DNA of 64,000 nucleotides from Streptomyces sp. NBRC 109706 (GCF_000974485.1 NZ_BBOM01000005.1:542289-606288), one strand, 5' to 3'; positions 42,270 to 52,418 are shown, numbered from the stretch's first letter. Notes: generated by a model not told the origin, from the letters alone. Made by a program: numbers and translations.

Positions 42270-43874
42270 TCAGTCGGCCGTCACCCGATCCGCCAGCTCG
42301 CTGAACGCGGCCCAGTCCAGGGCGGGTTCACGCGGATCCCAGAGCTTCTGGGCCACCGCCCGCAGCGGTCCGACGATGCCTTCGGCCACCTCCTCCTGGG
42401 TCTGCGCGTCGGCCAGATCGCACCAGACGGCGAACCTGCCGCCCAACACGTCGTCGGCGTTGGCGAATTCGTCCGGCACCGGCTCGCTGCCGCGCACCAC
42501 GTCCGGGGTCCACTCGTCGTAGATGCGCTCACCCGTCGGATAGATGAACTCGTTGGGCTCGCCCAAGACGTAGTACAGGTACTCGGAGTTCATATTGATC
42601 AGCGGCCAGCCGCCCTCCAGGTACTCGACGGGCTCCCGGGCGCCGATCTCGCGTCCGGTCCAGTAGGTGACCTCCCGGTCGTGGTCGGGCTGGACCTCGC
42701 CGCCGGCGTGCATGCCGTCGTTCCAGACCTGCGGGATCTTGCCGGCCTCCCGCGCGGTCTCGGCGCGGTCGTTGAGCCAGGCGGTGGCCAGGTCGGCCAC
42801 GGTGCCGTTGTCGCCGAACTGCTCCCTGGCCGCCTGGGCCAGCTCCGGGTAGGTGCCCTCGGGGTCCTGGCGCATCACCGCCGCGTACTCGTCGCCGCCC
42901 AGGTGCAGATAGTCGCCGGGGAAGAGCTCGGCGTACTCGCGGATCAGGTCGTCGAGGATCTCGGCGGCCTCCGGCCGGGTGATGTCGATGGCGCCCCTGG
43001 TCTCGCTGCCGTCGGGTTCGCGCAGTTGGAGGTCGGGGTGGGCGGCCATGACCGCGCCGAGGTGGCCGGGCGAGTCGATCTCGGGGATCACGGTGATGTG
43101 CAGCGATTCGGCCAGTCGGATGATGGAGCGGACCTCGTCCTTGGTGAGGTGGTCGTCGGAGACGATCTCCGGATGCGACTCGCTCTCCACCCGGAAGCCC
43201 TGGTCGTCGCTGAAGTGCCACTGGAGCTGGTTGAGCTTGAGATCGGCCATCTCGTGCAGCCGCTGCTCGATCCACTCGGCGTCGAAGTGCTTGCGGGCGG
43301 TGTCCAGGCTCAGTCCGCGCTGGGGACGGTCGGGCTGGTCCTCGATGACGCCCTGGGCCACGCCGCCCTGGCCGCGTACGGCCTGGACGAGGGTGACCGT
43401 GCCGTAGAAGGCGCCGGCCTCGGTGGCGGAGGTGATGGTGACCCGCTGCTCGTCGGTCTCCAGCCGGTAGCCCTCGTCGCCGGTGTCGGCGTCCTCGTCG
43501 AGGCGGAGCTCGATATCGCCGGCGCCCGGGTCCTCGTCGGCCCGGTCGAGGGAGAGTTCGTCGGCCAGCCGGTCGGCCTCGTCGGTGAGCGGCCCGTCCG
43601 GGTCGGTCACCACCCGGGTTGAGTCGGCGGGCGCCCAGCCGGGTCCTGGGGCCGGTTCGAAGGAACGGACCGCCGGCACCGTCTCCGGGGCCTCGCCCGG
43701 TCCGGTGGGCAGCGGGGTCGCTGGGGAGGGTGAGTCGCCTCGGCCCTGGGGGGTGTGGGACCTGGCGGCGTCGTGGGGGTCGCCGGACGGACGGGCGACG
43801 GTGAAGACCAGAGCTGTGGCTATCACCGCTACCGCGCCGACCAGTGCGAATATTCGCCATGGCGCTTGTCGCAT
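42270..43874 (-). CDS. Secreted/membrane-anchored GH20 beta-N-acetylhexosaminidase
   Basis: This is a roughly 534-aa glycosidase that removes terminal GlcNAc or GalNAc from chitin or peptidoglycan fragments outside the cell. An N-terminal hydrophobic helix (IFALVGAVAVIATALVFTVA) acts as signal or anchor, followed by a Ser/Pro-rich linker. A GH20b domain (RVTITSATEAGAFYGTVTLVQAV) leads into the TIM barrel with KLNQLQWHFSDDQGFRVE, VIPEIDSPGHLGAVMAAHPDL and the catalytic Asp-Glu in YLHLGGDEYAAVM. The WNDGMHAGG and YWTGREIGAREPVEYLEGGWP segments are typical. The start (ATG 43874; alternative ATG 43898) is not fixed by a clear ribosome site. It is divergent from sdhC. Confidence 0.88.
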   Translation of the reverse strand: MRQAPWRIFALVGAVAVIATALVFTVARPSGDPHDAARSHTPQGRGDSPSPATPLPTGPGEAPETVPAVRSFEPAPGPGWAPADSTRVVTDPDGPLTDEADRLADELSLDRADEDPGAGDIELRLDEDADTGDEGYRLETDEQRVTITSATEAGAFYGTVTLVQAVRGQGGVAQGVIEDQPDRPQRGLSLDTARKHFDAEWIEQRLHEMADLKLNQLQWHFSDDQGFRVESESHPEIVSDDHLTKDEVRSIIRLAESLHITVIPEIDSPGHLGAVMAAHPDLQLREPDGSETRGAIDITRPEAAEILDDLIREYAELFPGDYLHLGGDEYAAVMRQDPEGTYPELAQAAREQFGDNGTVADLATAWLNDRAETAREAGKIPQVWNDGMHAGGEVQPDHDREVTYWTGREIGAREPVEYLEGGWPLINMNSEYLYYVLGEPNEFIYPTGERIYDEWTPDVVRGSEPVPDEFANADDVLGGRFAVWCDLADAQTQEEVAEGIVGPLRAVAQKLWDPREPALDWAAFSELADRVTAD

Positions 43875-44086
43875 AATCCGACGGTAGCCGCTGGTCATCA
43901 GCTGGCAAACGGATGACGAGCATGCCGGATTTATCGCACCTGTGGCCCCCCGGGGCAAGCGACCCGATAAGCGCCGATACCATGTGCGCGGCCGGTGGAC
44001 CGTACCCGGCCGGGCCCGTCCGACGTCCCCACGAGAACTGGATCTGCCGGCAGGCCCCTGTGACATCGCGTGCGAAGGGTTCTTCC

Positions 44087-44467
44087 GTGCCGGCAGGAAC
44101 GTTGTACCGCGGCCGGGAAGGCATGTGGTCATGGGTGGCGCACCGCGTCACCGGTGTCCTCGTTTTCTTCTTCCTGTTCGTCCATGTGCTGGACACCGCT
44201 TTGGTCCGCGTCTCACCCGAGGCGTACGACGACACCATCGCGGTCTACAAGACACCGATCGTGGCCCTGATGGAGTACGGCCTGATGGCCGCGGTGCTCT
44301 TCCACGCGCTCAACGGCCTGCGCGTCGTCGCCGTCGACTTCTGGTCCCGGGGCACCAACTACCAGCGCCAGATGCTGTGGACCGTGGTGGGCCTGTGGGT
44401 CGTGCTGATGGCCGGCGCCGCCTACCCGGTGCTCGGCCACGCCGTCCGCGAAGTGTTCGGGAGCTGA
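44087..44467 (+). CDS. sdhC: Succinate dehydrogenase cytochrome b subunit
   Basis: This is a 126-aa membrane anchor of complex II, with three helices ([53 protein letters not shown] and [20 protein letters not shown]). The haem-ligand histidine motif HVLDTAL and the HALNGLR segment are intact. The GTG at 44087, preceded by GAAGGG at 7 nt, was chosen since the conserved start [15 protein letters not shown] follows; longer in-frame starts at 43913 are not plausible. It is first in sdhCDAB and 5 bp from sdhD. Confidence 0.93.
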   Translation: MPAGTLYRGREGMWSWVAHRVTGVLVFFFLFVHVLDTALVRVSPEAYDDTIAVYKTPIVALMEYGLMAAVLFHALNGLRVVAVDFWSRGTNYQRQMLWTVVGLWVVLMAGAAYPVLGHAVREVFGS

Positions 44468-44472
44468 TCGCC

Positions 44473-44928
44473 ATGTCCGTAGGGTCAACCGAGACCACCG
44501 CCGTCAGCCCCGACAACCCGGCCCCGCTGATCGAGCCGCCCCGCGCCCGCACGGCGCGGACGCCCAGGTCCACCCGCACCAACTTCGAGCTGTACGGCTG
44601 GCTGTTCATGCGGCTCTCCGGCATCGTGCTGGTGGTGCTGGTCCTCGGCCACCTGCTGATCCAGCTGGTGCTCGACGGGGGCGTCAGCAAGGTCAGCTTC
44701 GCTTTTGTCGCCGGCCGCTGGGCCTCCCCGTTCTGGATGGCCTGGGACCTGATCATGCTCTGGCTCGCCATGCTGCACGGCGCCAACGGGCTGCGCACGA
44801 TCATCAACGACTACGCGCAGCGGGACGGCACCCGCTTCTGGCTGAAGATGCTGCTGTACACGGCCACGGTCTTCACCGTGCTGCTGGGCACCCTGGTGAT
44901 CTTCACCTTCGACCCGAACATCCGCTGA
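44473..44928 (+). CDS. sdhD: Succinate dehydrogenase hydrophobic anchor subunit
   Basis: This is the 151-aa second membrane anchor of complex II. After a hydrophilic N-terminal 35 residues come three helices: [24 protein letters not shown] (with the haem or quinone His), [28 protein letters not shown] and [25 protein letters not shown]. The [13 protein letters not shown] segment is the conserved quinone-pocket region. It lies between sdhC and sdhA with short gaps, in one transcript. Confidence 0.93.
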   Translation: MSVGSTETTAVSPDNPAPLIEPPRARTARTPRSTRTNFELYGWLFMRLSGIVLVVLVLGHLLIQLVLDGGVSKVSFAFVAGRWASPFWMAWDLIMLWLAMLHGANGLRTIINDYAQRDGTRFWLKMLLYTATVFTVLLGTLVIFTFDPNIR

Positions 44929-44957
44929 ACGCACCGGGGCTGACGAGGCATTCGAGC

Positions 44958-46712
44958 ATGCAGATCCACAAGTACGACACCGTCATCGTCGGCGCCGGCG
45001 GCGCCGGTATGCGCGCGGCCATCGAGGCCACCAAGCGCAGCCGGACAGCGGTGCTGACCAAGCTCTACCCGACCCGCTCGCACACCGGCGCGGCGCAGGG
45101 CGGCATGGCCGCCGCGCTCGCCAACGTCGAGGAGGACAACTGGGAGTGGCACACCTTCGACACCATCAAGGGTGGCGACTACCTGGTGGACCAGGACGCC
45201 GCGGAGATCCTGGCCAAGGAGGCCATCGACTCCGTGCTCGACCTGGAGAAGATGGGCCTCCCCTTCAACCGCACCCCCGAGGGCCGCATCGACCAGCGGC
45301 GGTTCGGCGGCCACAGCCGTAACCACGGCGAGGCCCCCGTGCGCCGCTCCTGCTACGCCGCCGACCGCACCGGGCACATGATCCTCCAGACGCTGTACCA
45401 GAACTGCGTCAAGGAGGGCGTGGAGTTCTACAACGAGTTCTATGTCCTGGACCTGCTGCTGACCGAGGTCAACAGGCAGCGCCGCACCGCGGGCGTCGTC
45501 GCCTACGAGCTGGCCACCGGCGAACTGCACGTCTTCCAGGCCAAGGCCGTCGTCTTCGCCTCCGGCGGCAACGGCAAGTTCTACAAGGTGACCTCCAACG
45601 CGCACACCCTGACCGGCGACGGCCAGGCCGCCGCGTTCCGGCGCGGACTGCCGCTGGAGGACATGGAGTTCTTCCAGTTCCACCCGACCGGCATCTGGCG
45701 GATGGGCATCCTGCTCACCGAGGGCGCGCGCGGCGAGGGCGGTATCCTGCGGAACAAGGACGGCGAACGCTTCATGGAGAAGTACGCGCCCGTCATGAAG
45801 GACCTGGCCTCCCGCGACGTGGTCTCCCGTTCCATCTACACGGAGATCCGCGAGGGCCGGGGCTGCGGCCCCGAGGGCGACCACGTCTATCTCGACCTCA
45901 CCCACCTGCCGCCCGAGCAGCTGGACGCCAAGCTCCCCGACATCACCGAGTTCGCGCGCACCTACCTCGGCATCGAGCCCTATACGGACCCGATCCCGAT
46001 CCAGCCGACCGCGCACTACGCGATGGGCGGGATGCCGACCAACGTGCTGGGCGAGGTGCTGGCCAACAACACCGATGTGGTGCCCGGGCTCTACGCGGCC
46101 GGCGAGGTCGCCTGCGTCTCGGTGCACGGCGCCAACCGTCTTGGCACCAACTCCCTGCTGGACATCAACGTGTTCGGGCGTCGGGCCGGCATCGCCGCCG
46201 CCGAGTACGCGGCCACCGCGGACTTCGTGCCGCTGCCCGACGAGCCGGCGGGCTTCGTCGCCACCGAGGTCGAGCGGATGCGCGACGCCACCGGCAGCGA
46301 ACGGGTCACGGACATCCGCCGGGCGCTGCAGGAGACCATGGACAAGAACGCCATGGTGTTCCGCACCGAGGGCACCCTGAAGGAGGCCCTGGGCGACATC
46401 GCGGAGCTGCGCCGCCGCTACCGTTCCGTCTCGGTGCAGGACAAGGGCCGGCGGTTCAACACCGACCTGCTCGAAGCGCTTGAGCTGGGCAACCTCCTGG
46501 AACTCGCCGAGGTGCTGGTGGTCTCGGCGCTGGCCCGCAAGGAGTCCAGGGGCGGCCACTACCGCGAGGACTACCCGACCCGCGACGACGTCAACTTCAT
46601 GCGGCACACCATGGCGTACCGCGAGGTGGACGCCGACGGCAACGAGACGATCCGGCTCGACTACAAGCCCGTCGTCCAGACCCGCTACCAGCCGATGGAG
46701 CGTACGTACTGA
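44958..46712 (+). CDS. sdhA: Succinate dehydrogenase flavoprotein subunit
   Basis: This 584-aa FAD subunit oxidises succinate to fumarate in the TCA cycle. Seen are the dinucleotide fold [18 protein letters not shown], the covalent-FAD histidine in [11 protein letters not shown], and the active-site blocks FFQFHPTG and [14 protein letters not shown]. The Arg/His region [30 protein letters not shown] and [21 protein letters not shown] are also present. GAGG precedes the ATG. Its TGA overlaps the sdhB ATG by one base (TGATG). Nothing is missing. Confidence 0.96.
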   Translation: MQIHKYDTVIVGAGGAGMRAAIEATKRSRTAVLTKLYPTRSHTGAAQGGMAAALANVEEDNWEWHTFDTIKGGDYLVDQDAAEILAKEAIDSVLDLEKMGLPFNRTPEGRIDQRRFGGHSRNHGEAPVRRSCYAADRTGHMILQTLYQNCVKEGVEFYNEFYVLDLLLTEVNRQRRTAGVVAYELATGELHVFQAKAVVFASGGNGKFYKVTSNAHTLTGDGQAAAFRRGLPLEDMEFFQFHPTGIWRMGILLTEGARGEGGILRNKDGERFMEKYAPVMKDLASRDVVSRSIYTEIREGRGCGPEGDHVYLDLTHLPPEQLDAKLPDITEFARTYLGIEPYTDPIPIQPTAHYAMGGMPTNVLGEVLANNTDVVPGLYAAGEVACVSVHGANRLGTNSLLDINVFGRRAGIAAAEYAATADFVPLPDEPAGFVATEVERMRDATGSERVTDIRRALQETMDKNAMVFRTEGTLKEALGDIAELRRRYRSVSVQDKGRRFNTDLLEALELGNLLELAEVLVVSALARKESRGGHYREDYPTRDDVNFMRHTMAYREVDADGNETIRLDYKPVVQTRYQPMERTY

Positions 46713-47491
46713 TGGCTACCCCGACGATGGAGAAGTCCGCCGCCCCGGCGGCCGGCGCCGACCACCTGGTCACCGTCACCTTCCGGATCCGTCGCTTCAA
46801 CCCCGAGGTCTCCGCCGAGCCGAACTGGCAGGACTTCGAGATCGCGATCGACCCCAAGGAACGGGTCCTCGACGCGCTGCACCAGATCAAGTGGGACGAG
46901 GACGGCACGCTGACGTTCCGCCGCTCCTGCGCGCACGGGATCTGCGGCTCGGACGCGATGCGGATCAACGGCAAGAACCGGCTGGCCTGCAAGACGCTGA
47001 TCAAGGACATCACCACGATCAAGGGCTCGGTCGCCACCAAGCCGATCCTGGTCGAGCCGATCAAGGGCATGACGGTCCTGAAGGACCTGATCGTGGACAT
47101 GGAGCCGTTCTTCCAGGCGTACCGCGACGTGATGCCGTTCCTGATCACCTCGGGCAACGAGCCGACCCGCGAACGCCTCCAGTCGGCGGCCGACCGCGAG
47201 CGGTTCGACGACACCACCAAGTGCATCCTCTGCGCGGCGTGCACCTCGTCCTGCCCGGTGTTCTGGAACGACGGCCAGTACTTCGGCCCGGCGGCGATCG
47301 TCAACGCGCACCGCTTCATCTTCGACTCCCGGGACGAGGGCGCCGAGCGGCGGCTGGAAGTCCTCAACGACAAGGACGGCGTGTGGCGCTGCCGCACCAC
47401 GTTCAACTGCACGGACGCCTGCCCGCGCGGCATCGAGGTCACCAAGGCCATCCAGGAGGTCAAGAAGGCCCTGATCACCCGCCGCTTCTGA
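46712..47491 (+). CDS. sdhB: Succinate dehydrogenase iron-sulfur subunit
   Basis: This is the 259-aa electron-transfer subunit. The N-terminal [2Fe-2S] domain has CAHGICGSDAMRINGKNRLAC. The C-terminal domain binds [4Fe-4S] and [3Fe-4S] through CILCAACTSSCPVFW and CRTTFNCTDACPRGIEV. Length and order are normal, and its ATG overlaps the sdhA stop. Repeat array 3 begins directly after its stop codon, so the 3' end of the sdh transcript runs into dense hairpins. Confidence 0.96.
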   Translation: MATPTMEKSAAPAAGADHLVTVTFRIRRFNPEVSAEPNWQDFEIAIDPKERVLDALHQIKWDEDGTLTFRRSCAHGICGSDAMRINGKNRLACKTLIKDITTIKGSVATKPILVEPIKGMTVLKDLIVDMEPFFQAYRDVMPFLITSGNEPTRERLQSAADRERFDDTTKCILCAACTSSCPVFWNDGQYFGPAAIVNAHRFIFDSRDEGAERRLEVLNDKDGVWRCRTTFNCTDACPRGIEVTKAIQEVKKALITRRF

Positions 47492-47494
47492 GCC

Positions 47495-48290
47495 CTCCCA
47501 GGCGGGGCGCTCCCCCCACGGCGGCGCGGCCGCCGCCAGCGGGGCGGCTGCGCCGCGGGCTCGGGACGCGATAGACGCCTCCGGCGGGGCGCCCTCCCGG
47601 GCGGGGGACGGCTGCGCCGCAGCAGGGGCAACGCGAGCGCTGCCGCCAACAGGGCGGCGGCTGCGCCGCAGGCTTGGGCCGGCGAGGCGCCCTCCCGGGC
47701 GAGGACGGCTGCGCCGCGCCGGGGGCAACGCTGACGCTGCCAGGCGGCGGGGCGGCGGCCACGCCGCAGCGCGGGCAACGCCCCAGGCACGGGCCGCGTA
47801 GGCGCCTCCGGCAAGGCACCCTCCCGGACGGAGGCGGCTACTGCTGGCCGACGGTGCGGCGGCTCCGCCGCAGGCTTGGGCCGGCGAAGCGCCCTCCCCG
47901 GGCGGGGACGGCTGCGCCGCAGCAGGGGCAACGCTGACGCTGCCAGGCAGGGCGGCGGCTGCGCCGCAGGCACGAACCCGCGTTAGACGCCTCGGGCGCG
48001 GCGCCCTCCCCGGGCGAAGGGGGCTACTGCTGACCGACCGTGCGGCGGCTGCGCCGCGGGCACGGGCCCCGTTAGACGCCCCCGGTAGGGAGCCCTCCCG
48101 GACGGGGGCAGCCACGCCGCAGCGCGGGCAACGCGAGCGCTGCCGCCAGAAGGATGGCGGCTGCGCCGCAGGCACAGGCCCTGTTAGGCGCCTCCGGCGA
48201 AGCGCCGCCAGCGGGGCGGCGGCTGCGCCGCAGGCTTGGGCCGGCGCGGCGCCCTCCCCGGGCGGGGACGGCCCCGTGGGGGCACCACCC
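47495..48290. repeat. Hairpin-rich GC repeat array 3
   Basis: About 0.8 kb between sdhB and the FAD-oxidase gene is built of palindromic modules: GCGGCtgcGCCGC (about ten copies, mostly GGCGGCTGCGCCGCAGGC) and GCGCCCTcccGGGCG. GCAGGGGCAACGCTGACGCTGCC and GTTAGACGCCTC/GGCGCCTCCGGCG spacers separate them, in units of about 100-130 bp. The module sequences differ from arrays 1 and 2. Frames on both strands are open but lack ribosome sites and protein character. I see no gene and no separate sdh terminator. Confidence 0.8.
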
Positions 48291-48373
48291 GGTCGCCGGG
48301 CCGGGGTGGGGTGGGCGGGGCGGGGAGGGTACGGGGCATGGGAAAACGTTCGGGGGGGTGTCAAGCTGCGGGT

Positions 48374-49756
48374 ATGAGCACTGCGCAGAGCACCACCGTT
48401 GTCGCTCGGCTGCGCGAGGCGCTGCCCGCCGAGGCCGTTCTCACCGATCCCGATGTCACCGCTTCCTATGCCCATGACATGGCCAGCTTCTGCTCGGCCG
48501 GCTCCCCCGCGGCCGTCGTGTTGCCGCGCACCGTCGAGGACGTCCAGCGGGTGTTGCGGCTGGCCACCGAGCTGCGCGTGCCCGTCGTGCCGCAGGGCGC
48601 GCGTACCGGGCTCTCCGGCGCGGCCAACGCGATCGACGGCTGCGTCGTGCTCTCGCTGCTGCGGATGGACCGGGTGTTGGAGATCGACCCGGTGAACCGG
48701 ATCGCCGTGGTGGAGCCGGGCGTGGTCAACGCCGATCTGTCCAAGGCGGTGGCCGAGCACGGCCTCAGCTATCCGCCCGATCCGTCGAGTTGGGAGCAGT
48801 GCACCATCGGCGGCAATATCGGCACCGGGTCCGGCGGTCTGTGTTGCGTCAAGTACGGCGTGACCGCCGAGTATGTGCTCGGCCTGGACGTGGTGTTGGC
48901 CGACGGGCGGCTGCTGAGCACGGGGCGGCGCACCGCCAAGGGCGTCGCCGGCTACGACCTGACGCGGCTGTTCGTCGGCGCCGAGGGCACCCTGGGCGTG
49001 GTGGTCCGGGCCGTGCTGGCGCTGCGGCCGGCGCCGCCGAGGCAGTTGGTGTTGGCGGCGGAGTTCGGCTCGGCGCGGGCGGCCGGGGAGGCGGTGGCGC
49101 GGATCATGGCCGCGGGGCACACGCCCTCGTTGTTGGAGTTGATGGACGGCACCAGCGTGCGGGCGGTCAACCGGCTGACGAGGATGGGCCTGCCGGAGTC
49201 CACGCAGGCGCTGCTGCTGGCCGCGTTCGACACCCCGCAGGCGTCGGAGGAGCTGGCGGCGGTCGGCGAGCTGTGCCGGGAGTCGGGCGCGACGGAGGTG
49301 GTGCCGGCGGACGACCAGGCCGAGTCGGAGCTGCTGCTGGCCGCCCGCCGGGCCACGCTGCCCGCGCTGGAGGCGGTCACCGGGACGACGATGATCGACG
49401 ATGTCTGTGTGCCGAGGGACCGGCTGGCCGAGCTGATCGACGGGGTCGCGCTGATCGCCGAACGGCAGGCGCTGACCATCGGCGTGGTGGCGCACGCCGG
49501 GGACGGCAACGCGCATCCGACGGTCTGCTTCGACGCGAGCGATCCGGACGAGGCGGCCAGGGCGCGGGTCTCGTTCGACGAGATCATGGCCCTTGGCCTG
49601 GAGCTGGGCGGCACGATCACCGGGGAGCACGGGGTCGGAGTGCTCAAGAAGGACTGGCTGGCCCGCGAACTCGGCCCGGTCGGGCTGGAGTTGCAGCGCT
49701 CCGTCCGCCGGGTCTTCGATCCGCTGGGCATCCTCAACCCCGGCAAGGTCCTCTGA
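48374..49756 (+). CDS. FAD-linked oxidase (glycolate/D-lactate oxidase GlcD-like)
   Basis: This is a 460-aa flavoprotein that oxidises 2-hydroxy acids. The PCMH-type FAD domain covers PAAVVLPRTVEDVQRVLRLATELRVPVVPQGARTGLSGAANA, VEPGVVNADLSKAV, YPPDPSSWEQCTIGGNIGTGSGGLCCVKYG and GYDLTRLFVGAEGTLGVV. The C-terminal part has VVAHAGDGNAHPTV and GTITGEHGVGVLKKDWLARELG, typical for GlcD and D-lactate dehydrogenases. The ATG at 48374 has only a weak GCGGG before it. No GlcE or GlcF partner is adjacent, so it probably works alone. It is convergent with the next gene, with a 9-bp gap. Confidence 0.9.
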   Translation: MSTAQSTTVVARLREALPAEAVLTDPDVTASYAHDMASFCSAGSPAAVVLPRTVEDVQRVLRLATELRVPVVPQGARTGLSGAANAIDGCVVLSLLRMDRVLEIDPVNRIAVVEPGVVNADLSKAVAEHGLSYPPDPSSWEQCTIGGNIGTGSGGLCCVKYGVTAEYVLGLDVVLADGRLLSTGRRTAKGVAGYDLTRLFVGAEGTLGVVVRAVLALRPAPPRQLVLAAEFGSARAAGEAVARIMAAGHTPSLLELMDGTSVRAVNRLTRMGLPESTQALLLAAFDTPQASEELAAVGELCRESGATEVVPADDQAESELLLAARRATLPALEAVTGTTMIDDVCVPRDRLAELIDGVALIAERQALTIGVVAHAGDGNAHPTVCFDASDPDEAARARVSFDEIMALGLELGGTITGEHGVGVLKKDWLARELGPVGLELQRSVRRVFDPLGILNPGKVL

Positions 49757-49765
49757 CGGCGGGCC

Positions 49766-50623
49766 CTACCCGCTGGTCTCCCCGGCGGCGGGGTCCCCGT
49801 CGGCGGCGCGTTCCTCCGGCGTCATGCAGAGTTCGTCGAGCAGTTGGCGGCGCAACCGGGCCGGGTCGCGGGTGAGTTCGGGTTGGATCTCGGTGCGCCA
49901 GATCTCGGCCGCGCGGGGCAGCGCGCGGTCGAGGGAGCGGCGCAGTATCCGCTTGGCGACCTGCAGCGGCACCGCGACCACCGGTCGGAGCAGGCCCCGG
50001 CCGCGCGCGGTGATCAGCAGGTCGACGGCCCAGCCGCCGCCGGCCGCCGGCCGGGGGACCGCCCTGGCCTCGGCGCGCACCAGCGAGTGCGTCACCTGCA
50101 CCCGCAGCGGCGGCGGTCCGTTCTCGCCGGCCGCCGACGCGTACCAGCGGGGCACGTCCAACTCGGCCTTGAGGGTGAACCAGCGCAGCCAGCGGCGGCG
50201 TTGGCGGCCGGGGCGGGACATCGAGCCGTCGATGCGGAGCGTGGCCCGTTCGGGGTGGGAGACGTCGCGCAGCCGGAACTCGGCGGCCAGCCGGGGGCTG
50301 GGCCCCGGGCCGAGGCGTTGGCCGTCGACCCGGAGCGCGGTCTCCACGCCCGGGTCCCAGGCGAGCAGCGTGACCCGGGGCGCGACCACCCCGTCGGCCA
50401 GCGGCTGCGCCGTGGCCTCGTCGCGGTCGTAGCGGGCGCCGGGGCGGGCGTGCTCGCCGGCCAGCAGGGCGATGCCCCGGACGAGCCGGCCGTCGTCGGC
50501 GAAGAGCTGGTGCCCCTCGGCGTGCAGGCTCTCCCACACGTCGTGGGGCACCGCGATCACCCGGGACAGTTCACGTTGGCTGACGACGGGGGCCAGGATG
50601 ACGGTGTGCTTGAGTCGGGCCAT
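49766..50623 (-). CDS. Conserved hypothetical protein
   Basis: This 285-aa soluble protein is one I do not recognise. It starts MARLKHTVILAPVVSQRELSRVIAVPHDVWESLHAEGHQLF and has basic patches (RPGRQRRRWLRWF), a segment VVAVPLQVAKRILRRSLDRALPRAAEIWRTE, and an acidic, low-complexity C-terminus. There is no signal peptide, membrane helix or catalytic motif that I can name. The ATG at 50623 was preferred over one 6 codons upstream. It sits 21 bp downstream of a peptide-binding-protein gene on the same strand and could be cotranscribed with it. Confidence 0.7.
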   Translation of the reverse strand: MARLKHTVILAPVVSQRELSRVIAVPHDVWESLHAEGHQLFADDGRLVRGIALLAGEHARPGARYDRDEATAQPLADGVVAPRVTLLAWDPGVETALRVDGQRLGPGPSPRLAAEFRLRDVSHPERATLRIDGSMSRPGRQRRRWLRWFTLKAELDVPRWYASAAGENGPPPLRVQVTHSLVRAEARAVPRPAAGGGWAVDLLITARGRGLLRPVVAVPLQVAKRILRRSLDRALPRAAEIWRTEIQPELTRDPARLRRQLLDELCMTPEERAADGDPAAGETSG

Positions 50624-50644
50624 GGCCGCATCCTGCCGCACGGA

Positions 50645-52285
50645 TCAGATTCGGCGAAGCTCCCAGAGCCGCCAGACGCCACTTCCGGAGTTCAGCAGCT
50701 GCACGCCGGTGATGTTGGACGCGCTGATGGTGAACCGTTTGTCCTGCCAGATGGGGATGATCGGTGCTTCCTCGGCGGCCAGTTCGTGGATCGCCAGGAA
50801 GTTCTCCGCGGCGCGCCCCCGGTCGGGTTCGGCCTGCGCGTCGGCGATCAGCCGGTTGACCTGCTCGCTGGCGAAGCCCGTGGCGAGCCCGTCGCCGGGG
50901 CCGAGGATGCCGTCGGTGAAGGTGGCGGGGTCGGGGAAGTCGGGGCGCCAGCCGATGATGTAGGCGTCGTAGTCCCGCGCGCTGTAGACGCCGGGGATGA
51001 AGTCCGACCACTCGTAGTGCGTGATCTCGACCTCGAAGATCCCGTCGGCCTCCAGCTGACGTTCCACCATCTCGGCCTCGGCGTGGTTGCCCGCGCCGCG
51101 CGAGTAGGCCAGGTCGAAGGAGAGCGGCAGTTCGTGCCCGGCGTCCACCATCCGCTGCCGCAGCACATCGGGGTCGTTCTCCCGGTACTGGTCGTAGAAC
51201 GGGGTGCCGTGGCCGGTGAAGCCGACCGGGATCAGCGAGTAGAGCGGTTCGACGGTGCCGAACTGCACCCGGCTGCTGATGGCGTCGCGGTCCAGCAGCG
51301 CGGCGATGGTCTGGCGGGCCACCCGGCTGCCGAGCGGCATGTCCTCGTCGGTGTTGAAGGCCAGCACCCGGATCGATCCGGCGGGTGTCTCGGTGACGGG
51401 GTGGTCGGGGTCGCTGAAGTTGGTCCCCGCCATCACCTCGGGCGCCGTCTTGCCGTCGTTGACGTCGAGTTCGCCGTTGTCCCAGGCCTCGGCGAGCTGC
51501 TCCTCGGCGGAGGCGCCCTCGTCGTTCTCGTAGAAGTACCGCACGGTGACGGGGAACTCGGGGACCTCGTTGGCGCCCCGGTAGCTCTCGTTGGGCACCA
51601 GCTCGACGGAGTCGCCGTCGTTGCCGTTCCGCAGGACATACGGGCCCGAGCCGTCGACCTCCCAGCCGGTGCGCGGCTCCAGCTTCTCGTACTTCTCCAT
51701 GTCCACGATGGCGCCGGCGCTGCCGGCCACCACGAAGGGGAAGGTCGCGTCGGGCTGGTTCAGCTCGAAGATGATGTCCTGGCCGTCGATGCGGACCGCC
51801 TCAAGGGTGGCCAGCAGGGCCGAGGGGCCGGCGTGGGAGAACTTCTCCTCCTCGGGGATGGAGTCGTCCTCCGCCTCCTGGTCGGCCCGCTCGGCCATGG
51901 CCAGGATCCGCTCGTAGGAGAACTTGACGTCCTCCGGGGTGATGCCCCGTCCGTTGCTGAACTGGAGGTCGTCCCTCAACTCGCAGCGGAAGACCGTCAG
52001 TTCGTTGTCGGTGAAGGCGCAGCTCTCCGCGGCGTCCGGGACCGGCTGTTCACGTCCCTGCTCGAAGGTGAGCAGGGATTGATAGAGATTGCTCATCAGC
52101 GCCCAGGCCGAGGCGTCATAGGCGCCGCCCGGGTCCACCATGGTGGGTGTGGAGGTGGTGCCGACCACGATCGGGTCCTTGCCGTCCTCATTCGATTGGA
52201 AGAGGATCCAGCCGCCGATCGCGCCGGCGACCAACACCATGGCCAGCCCGATACCTATGGCCCCTTTGGCCCGGAAACGTCGCAC
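50645..52285 (-). CDS. ABC-type oligopeptide substrate-binding protein (SBP family 5)
   Basis: This is a 546-aa extracytoplasmic solute-binding protein. The SBP_bac_5 fold is marked by DPIVVGTTSTPTMVDPGGAYDASAWALMSNLYQSLLTF, LRDDLQFSNGRGITPEDVKFSYERIL, PYVLRNGNDGDSVELVPNESYRG and VARQTIAALLDRDAI. The late RDYDAYIIGWRPDFPDP is also present. The N-terminus has a hydrophobic helix (GAIGIGLAMVLVAGAIGGWILF) but no lipobox cysteine, so it looks membrane-anchored rather than lipidated, which is unusual in actinomycetes. No permease or ATPase genes are adjacent. GTG 52285 follows an AAGGGCGCGGGGA stretch. Confidence 0.86.
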   Translation of the reverse strand: MRRFRAKGAIGIGLAMVLVAGAIGGWILFQSNEDGKDPIVVGTTSTPTMVDPGGAYDASAWALMSNLYQSLLTFEQGREQPVPDAAESCAFTDNELTVFRCELRDDLQFSNGRGITPEDVKFSYERILAMAERADQEAEDDSIPEEEKFSHAGPSALLATLEAVRIDGQDIIFELNQPDATFPFVVAGSAGAIVDMEKYEKLEPRTGWEVDGSGPYVLRNGNDGDSVELVPNESYRGANEVPEFPVTVRYFYENDEGASAEEQLAEAWDNGELDVNDGKTAPEVMAGTNFSDPDHPVTETPAGSIRVLAFNTDEDMPLGSRVARQTIAALLDRDAISSRVQFGTVEPLYSLIPVGFTGHGTPFYDQYRENDPDVLRQRMVDAGHELPLSFDLAYSRGAGNHAEAEMVERQLEADGIFEVEITHYEWSDFIPGVYSARDYDAYIIGWRPDFPDPATFTDGILGPGDGLATGFASEQVNRLIADAQAEPDRGRAAENFLAIHELAAEEAPIIPIWQDKRFTISASNITGVQLLNSGSGVWRLWELRRI

Positions 52286-52418
52286 TCCCCGCGCCCTTTC
52301 TCGGAAAGACAAGTAAGCGTGCCCACCCAACCACAGGGACGAGTGGGCCACAGCAGGCAGGGGGCAACGGACCGGCCACACTTCACATGGTGGCCGTGTT
52401 ACTACCCGGCGCGAGGCG

